Origin: Palsa-744 sp036498265
GTDB lineage: Bacteria; Actinomycetota; Thermoleophilia; Solirubrobacterales; Solirubrobacteraceae
Length of the DNA stretch: 64,000 nt
Assembly: GCA_036498265.1 (NCBI GenBank)
Contig: DASYFT010000018.1
Coordinates: 186,001-250,000 of the forward strand
Reading direction: 5' to 3'
Shown here: piece after piece, positions 60,951-64,000 of the stretch
Layout of the letters: each line of letters begins with the position of its first letter
Numbering within the stretch: position 1 is the stretch's first letter
Translations under genes and position numbers: made by a program
The notes under the pieces: model-generated
Databases searched by the model: none
What the model was told of the DNA's origin: nothing
What the model saw: the letters and a program-made list of their open reading frames with translations, nothing else

Positions 60951-62195
60951 CTAGTGGCCGATCCCCAGCTTGAATTCGTTCCACGCCTTGAGTCGCTTTT
61001 CCAGGTTCTCCACCGGTTCGAAGAACCTCATCTTCGAGAAGAACGCCTGGCCCGCCTTGGTGGCCGGGATCAACGTCCCTTCGAGCTTCGCCGGCGTGAG
61101 ACCTTGAGACTTGGCTTCCGGCGAGGTGGCCTGTTCGTAGTTGAGCGTCCCCGAGTTGCCGCTCTTTGCGATGAAGCGTGCCTGCCAGTTGACGGCCAGC
61201 GACGCGTTCATGAACTTGTACACCGCCGCGAGCTTCTTGGCGCCACCTTCTTTGGTGATCGCCAGGTTGTCGCTCCACGCCGGTACACCTTGCGAGACGG
61301 TGTTGTTGACCAGCAGCTTCTTGCCCTGTTCCTTCAGCGATGTCGCGCTCGCCACGTTGTTCAGATACGCGACGGGCGCTTCGCCTGAGGCGAGCTGGCT
61401 GGTCTGGTCGTCGAACCCGCTCGTCAGGCGCTTGACCTGTGGGCGCAGTTCGAAGAGCTTCTTTTCAAACGCCGCGAATTCCTGCGTGTTCAGGTTGTAC
61501 GGGTCCTTGAACCCCAGCGCCAGCGGGATCATCGGCTCGACCGACGTGGGGTCGTCGAACATCGACACCTTCCCCTTCAGCGCCGGGTCCCACAACACGT
61601 TCCAATCGTTCAGTTCGCCCTTGGCGTCCTCATACTTGGCCAGGTTCAGACCCTTCACTTTTTCCGGTATCCACGCCAGCGGCTGATCTCCCCAGTTGTA
61701 CAGAACGCCGTACAGGGTCCCGTTCACGCTGGTCGCTTTTTCCCATGGGAAGCCGAGCTTGATGTTCTTGATATTTGCCAGCTTGCTCGTGGCGACCGGT
61801 ACCAAGAGGCCGGCTTTCACGTATTGCGGGAACCACCCGGCGGTGGCCAGCACGATGTCGTACTGGCTGGGGTTCGCCCTGACCTTGGAGAACATTTCCG
61901 CGGGCGAGCCCACATTCGCGGCATTGACCTTGATCCCGGTTTCCTTTTCGAATTCCTTCAGCCAAGGCGCTTCGTCGTATGTCTGCCAGGTCAGCACGTT
62001 GATCGTTTCTCCCCGGCCCGAGCCTCCGCTCGGGGCGGAGGCGGAGGAGCTCGAGCTGCTGCTGTTCGAGCTGCTGCCACAGGCAGCGAGAATCGCCGCC
62101 AGCAGCGCCGCCACGCCCAGAGCCGTAGCCGACCGGATCAGAGAGCGTGACCTGGTTGCCCGGGCCCCCCCTTCTTGGCGCGTCCTGTCTCTCAT
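60951..62195 (-). CDS. Lipoprotein solute-binding protein (PotD/PotF-like)
   Basis: A 414-residue ABC-transporter receptor. The ATG at 62195 is preferred (AAGGAAA 4-5 nt upstream) over a GTG at 62222 that overlaps the LLM stop. The signal ends in lipobox LAAILAACGSS, followed by a Ser-rich linker. NVLTWQTYDEAPWLKEFEKE and GIKVNAANVGSPAEM match spermidine/putrescine-type binding proteins, which also serve other ligands. It partners the permease at 63060; ATPase and second permease should lie beyond the right edge. Codon use is noticeably less GC-rich than in neighbours. Confidence 0.9.
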   Translation of the reverse strand: MRDRTRQEGGARATRSRSLIRSATALGVAALLAAILAACGSSSNSSSSSSSASAPSGGSGRGETINVLTWQTYDEAPWLKEFEKETGIKVNAANVGSPAEMFSKVRANPSQYDIVLATAGWFPQYVKAGLLVPVATSKLANIKNIKLGFPWEKATSVNGTLYGVLYNWGDQPLAWIPEKVKGLNLAKYEDAKGELNDWNVLWDPALKGKVSMFDDPTSVEPMIPLALGFKDPYNLNTQEFAAFEKKLFELRPQVKRLTSGFDDQTSQLASGEAPVAYLNNVASATSLKEQGKKLLVNNTVSQGVPAWSDNLAITKEGGAKKLAAVYKFMNASLAVNWQARFIAKSGNSGTLNYEQATSPEAKSQGLTPAKLEGTLIPATKAGQAFFSKMRFFEPVENLEKRLKAWNEFKLGIGH

Positions 62196-62208
62196 CACTT
62201 TCCTTTCT

Positions 62209-63063
62209 TCATGATTTGTCACCGGCCTGGCTGCCGCCCCCCGGCACGCCTGCCTCGATGCGCTCCAACGCCTCCTCGAACGAATAGAGGCGGCTCGTGT
62301 CGAAGCGCTCCAGCCACCAGGTCACCCCGGCCTGCTCGTAGTCGCCGGTCCTGGTGTCTCCCGCGCCGTCGGTGTAGCCGTTGATGACGACGTCGAAATC
62401 GTGCATTTGCGAACGGTGGCGGGCGATGTAGTCGCGGATCTCGCGCACGTGGTCGGGGCTCGGCGTCGCGCCGCCCACCATCTCGGGGATGACGCCGTCC
62501 CAACGGGCCGCCCGCCGGAACGGACGGCGGTTCGGCCACCACCCTCCGCACCAGACCGGCACGGTGGACGCCTCATAGGGGGTATCGAAACGGGCGTCGG
62601 AGATCCGGTAGTGCTCGCCCTCGAAGTCGAAGCGCTCGCCGCTCCAGAGGCCGCGGAGGACCTCCAGGCCCTCGTCCAGCTTGTCGGCGCGCACGCGGTC
62701 GTCCGTCTCTTCGCCGAAGCGCCCGAACTCGGCGTCCGGCGGATACCCGAGCCCGACCCCCAGCGTCAGGCGCCCGCGCGCGAAGCGGTCGAGGGTCGCC
62801 GTCTCACGCGCCAGCTTCCACGGGCGACGGCGCGCCAGTGGCGTGATCGCGGTGCCGATGCGCAGCGACTTCGTCATCGCGGCCACCGCCGTGAGCGCCA
62901 CCCATGGGTCGGCGATGGGCCGCTCGTCCGCTTCGCCGAGTGCGATGTGGTCCCAGATGAAGAACCCGTCCCAGCCGGACGCCTCGGCGGCCGTTGCCAG
63001 CTGCACGAGCGCGTCGACCTCGCCGAAGGGGCCGAAGTTGGGGAGGAACACGCCAAACCTCAT
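62209..63063 (-). CDS. LLM-class flavin-dependent oxidoreductase
   Basis: A 284-residue luciferase-like enzyme from the ATG at 63063 (GGAGGAG 8 nt upstream). Start MRFGVFLPNFGPFGEVDALV, then GWDGFFIWDHIAL, TAITPLARRRPWKLARETAT and LTLGVGLGYPPDAEF are standard LLM stretches; VPVWCGGWWPNRRPFRRAA is the late motif. It overlaps the permease stop (ATGA) and ends 13 nt before the binding-protein ATG, so it is part of the transporter operon. It may oxidise the imported compound. Confidence 0.9.
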   Translation of the reverse strand: MRFGVFLPNFGPFGEVDALVQLATAAEASGWDGFFIWDHIALGEADERPIADPWVALTAVAAMTKSLRIGTAITPLARRRPWKLARETATLDRFARGRLTLGVGLGYPPDAEFGRFGEETDDRVRADKLDEGLEVLRGLWSGERFDFEGEHYRISDARFDTPYEASTVPVWCGGWWPNRRPFRRAARWDGVIPEMVGGATPSPDHVREIRDYIARHRSQMHDFDVVINGYTDGAGDTRTGDYEQAGVTWWLERFDTSRLYSFEEALERIEAGVPGGGSQAGDKS

Positions 63064-64000
63064 GAGGAAGCTCCTCCGGTGAGCGAGCCTGCCCGCACGG
63101 GCCTTCCAGCCAGGCCGGCCGCGCCGGCCGCACCGAGCGTCGCGGCGGCGAGCTCCGCGTCCGAGCGCCCGGCGAGCTGGACGACCTTGCGCCGTTTTCT
63201 GCCGGACAGGAACAGCAGCAGCCCGGCCGCCCCGATGAGCGCCAGCGAGCCTCCCGCGATGAGGGTGAACGCGGCGTTCACCTCCGGGGTGAAGCCGAAC
63301 CGCAGCAGCCCCCACACGTACACGGGGAGGGTGGGCTGCGTCCCCGCGAGGAAGAAGGTGACGGCGATCTCGTCCATCGAGAGCGTGAAGCCGAGCAGGC
63401 AGCCGGCGATCAGCGCGACCCGCACACCCGGGAGCGTCACGTGCCAGAACGTCCGCAGAGGGCCGGCACCGCAGTCCATCGAAGCCTGCTCGAGCGAGGG
63501 GTCGGTCGTTTTCAGCCGCTGGAGGACGACGAACATGATCAGCGGCGTGATGAAGCTGACGTGGCCGGCGACGACGGTGGCGAAGCCCGGTCCGATCTTG
63601 GCGCTGTGGAAGTTCACCAGCAGCGAGATCCCGAGCACCATGCCGGGTGCCACCAGCGGGCTGGCGAGCAGTGCCTGGATGACGCCCTTCCCCCGCGAGC
63701 GCATCCGGTGGAGCATCAGCGCGAATCCGAGGCCCGCGCACGCCGATATGAAGACTGCGGTCGCGGCGACCTTCAGGCTGTAGAAGATCGCCGTCTTCAT
63801 CGGCGCGTCCGCGAAGAGCGCGGAGTACCACTTGAAGGTGAAGCTCGCGAACGGCAGCGTCTGGATCTTGCTGCTGTTGACCGAGAAGATCGCGGTGATG
63901 ATCATCGGCGCGTAGAGGAAGATGTAGACGGCGAGGATCGCGATGCCGACGACGCAGGCGATGAGGTACCTGACCGACCTCGATTCGCGGCGGCGGCGGC
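63060..64000 (-). CDS. ABC transporter permease, PotC-like (cut by right edge)
   Basis: The frame is open to the window end, adding an Arg-rich lead and a first membrane helix (YLIACVVGIAILAVYIFLYA) before MIITAIFSVN. Only the extreme start may be missing. Six helices are visible. The inner-membrane EAA-type motif is EQASMDCGAGPLRTFWHVTLPG. TM5-TM6 loop GTQPTLPVYVWGLLRFGF matches polyamine-type permeases. The C-terminal 45 residues are Ala-rich. Coupled to the LLM gene by ATGA. Confidence 0.92.
   Translation of the reverse strand, partial: RRRRESRSVRYLIACVVGIAILAVYIFLYAPMIITAIFSVNSSKIQTLPFASFTFKWYSALFADAPMKTAIFYSLKVAATAVFISACAGLGFALMLHRMRSRGKGVIQALLASPLVAPGMVLGISLLVNFHSAKIGPGFATVVAGHVSFITPLIMFVVLQRLKTTDPSLEQASMDCGAGPLRTFWHVTLPGVRVALIAGCLLGFTLSMDEIAVTFFLAGTQPTLPVYVWGLLRFGFTPEVNAAFTLIAGGSLALIGAAGLLLFLSGRKRRKVVQLAGRSDAELAAATLGAAGAAGLAGRPVRAGSLTGGASS

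Overview
The window is a high-GC (about 70% by eye) bacterial chromosome segment. Its F420-type luciferase-like oxidoreductases, SpoIIE phosphatase/STAS/anti-sigma modules, GTG starts, large secreted FnIII and S8 proteins and dense 4-nt gene overlaps point to an actinobacterium, most likely class Thermoleophilia (Solirubrobacterales type). That placement is inference from gene content; no rRNA gene is present.

Layout. 1-9.5 kb: an edge-truncated sigma-factor-like ORF, a YihY/BrkB membrane protein, Lon protease behind a clear TTGCAC-17-TATACT promoter, an HxlR regulator convergent with a DHA2 efflux pump, then a minus-strand run of redox and small-molecule enzymes (FMN alpha-hydroxyacid oxidase, F420-type LLM enzyme, O-methyltransferase, VOC protein). 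9.6-20.2 kb: a small membrane protein, EEP-fold hydrolase, long-chain acyl-CoA ligase, membrane GAF-SpoIIE phosphatase, MBL-like protein, UBP zinc finger, a cNMP-binding/thioredoxin-reductase-like fusion lacking the redox CxxC, FMO, alpha/beta hydrolase and ExoD. 20.6-26.8 kb: a 1278-residue secreted subtilase, a short secreted ceramidase-N-terminus-like protein and a second cNMP-binding/TrxR-like fusion. 26.9-35.5 kb: a tightly coupled seven-gene minus-strand operon (TPP enzyme, membrane protein, gluconate-dehydrogenase subunit-3-like protein, GMC flavoprotein, enolase-superfamily enzyme, SDR, GH15 glycosidase). 35.6-38.1 kb: an encapsulin nanocompartment with its ferritin-like cargo and a universal stress protein, divergent from a TetR regulator flanked by two matching 16-bp palindromes. 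38-52 kb: MBL hydrolase, an acylphosphatase/LigD-phosphoesterase fusion, a 1314-aa secreted FnIII-repeat protein with exact 300-bp repeats, a complete partner-switching module (PP2C, STAS, anti-sigma kinase), a beta-helix protein, a Clp-fold membrane protease, a reductase, a helical protein and a GT87-like mannosyltransferase. Near 52.2 kb lies a tRNA-like sequence with acceptor and T arms but no proper anticodon arm.

52.9-64.0 kb is one catabolic locus, all on the minus strand: a polyamine-type ABC permease (cut by the right edge), an LLM flavoenzyme, a lipoprotein solute-binding protein, a GMC dehydrogenase, an XRE-cupin regulator, a LsrF/DeoC-like aldolase, a zinc dehydrogenase strongly resembling scyllo-inosose 3-dehydrogenase (IolM), a second near-identical XRE-cupin regulator, a creatininase-family hydrolase, an SDR and a DUF2090 (IolC C-terminal-like) aldolase. 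The two catabolic operons carry related 18-bp inverted repeats upstream. The best reading is a cyclitol (inositol-like) pathway: uptake, oxidation to a diketone, hydrolytic ring opening, reduction and aldol cleavage. This locus and the TetR-associated encapsulin operon are the most interesting systems in the window.
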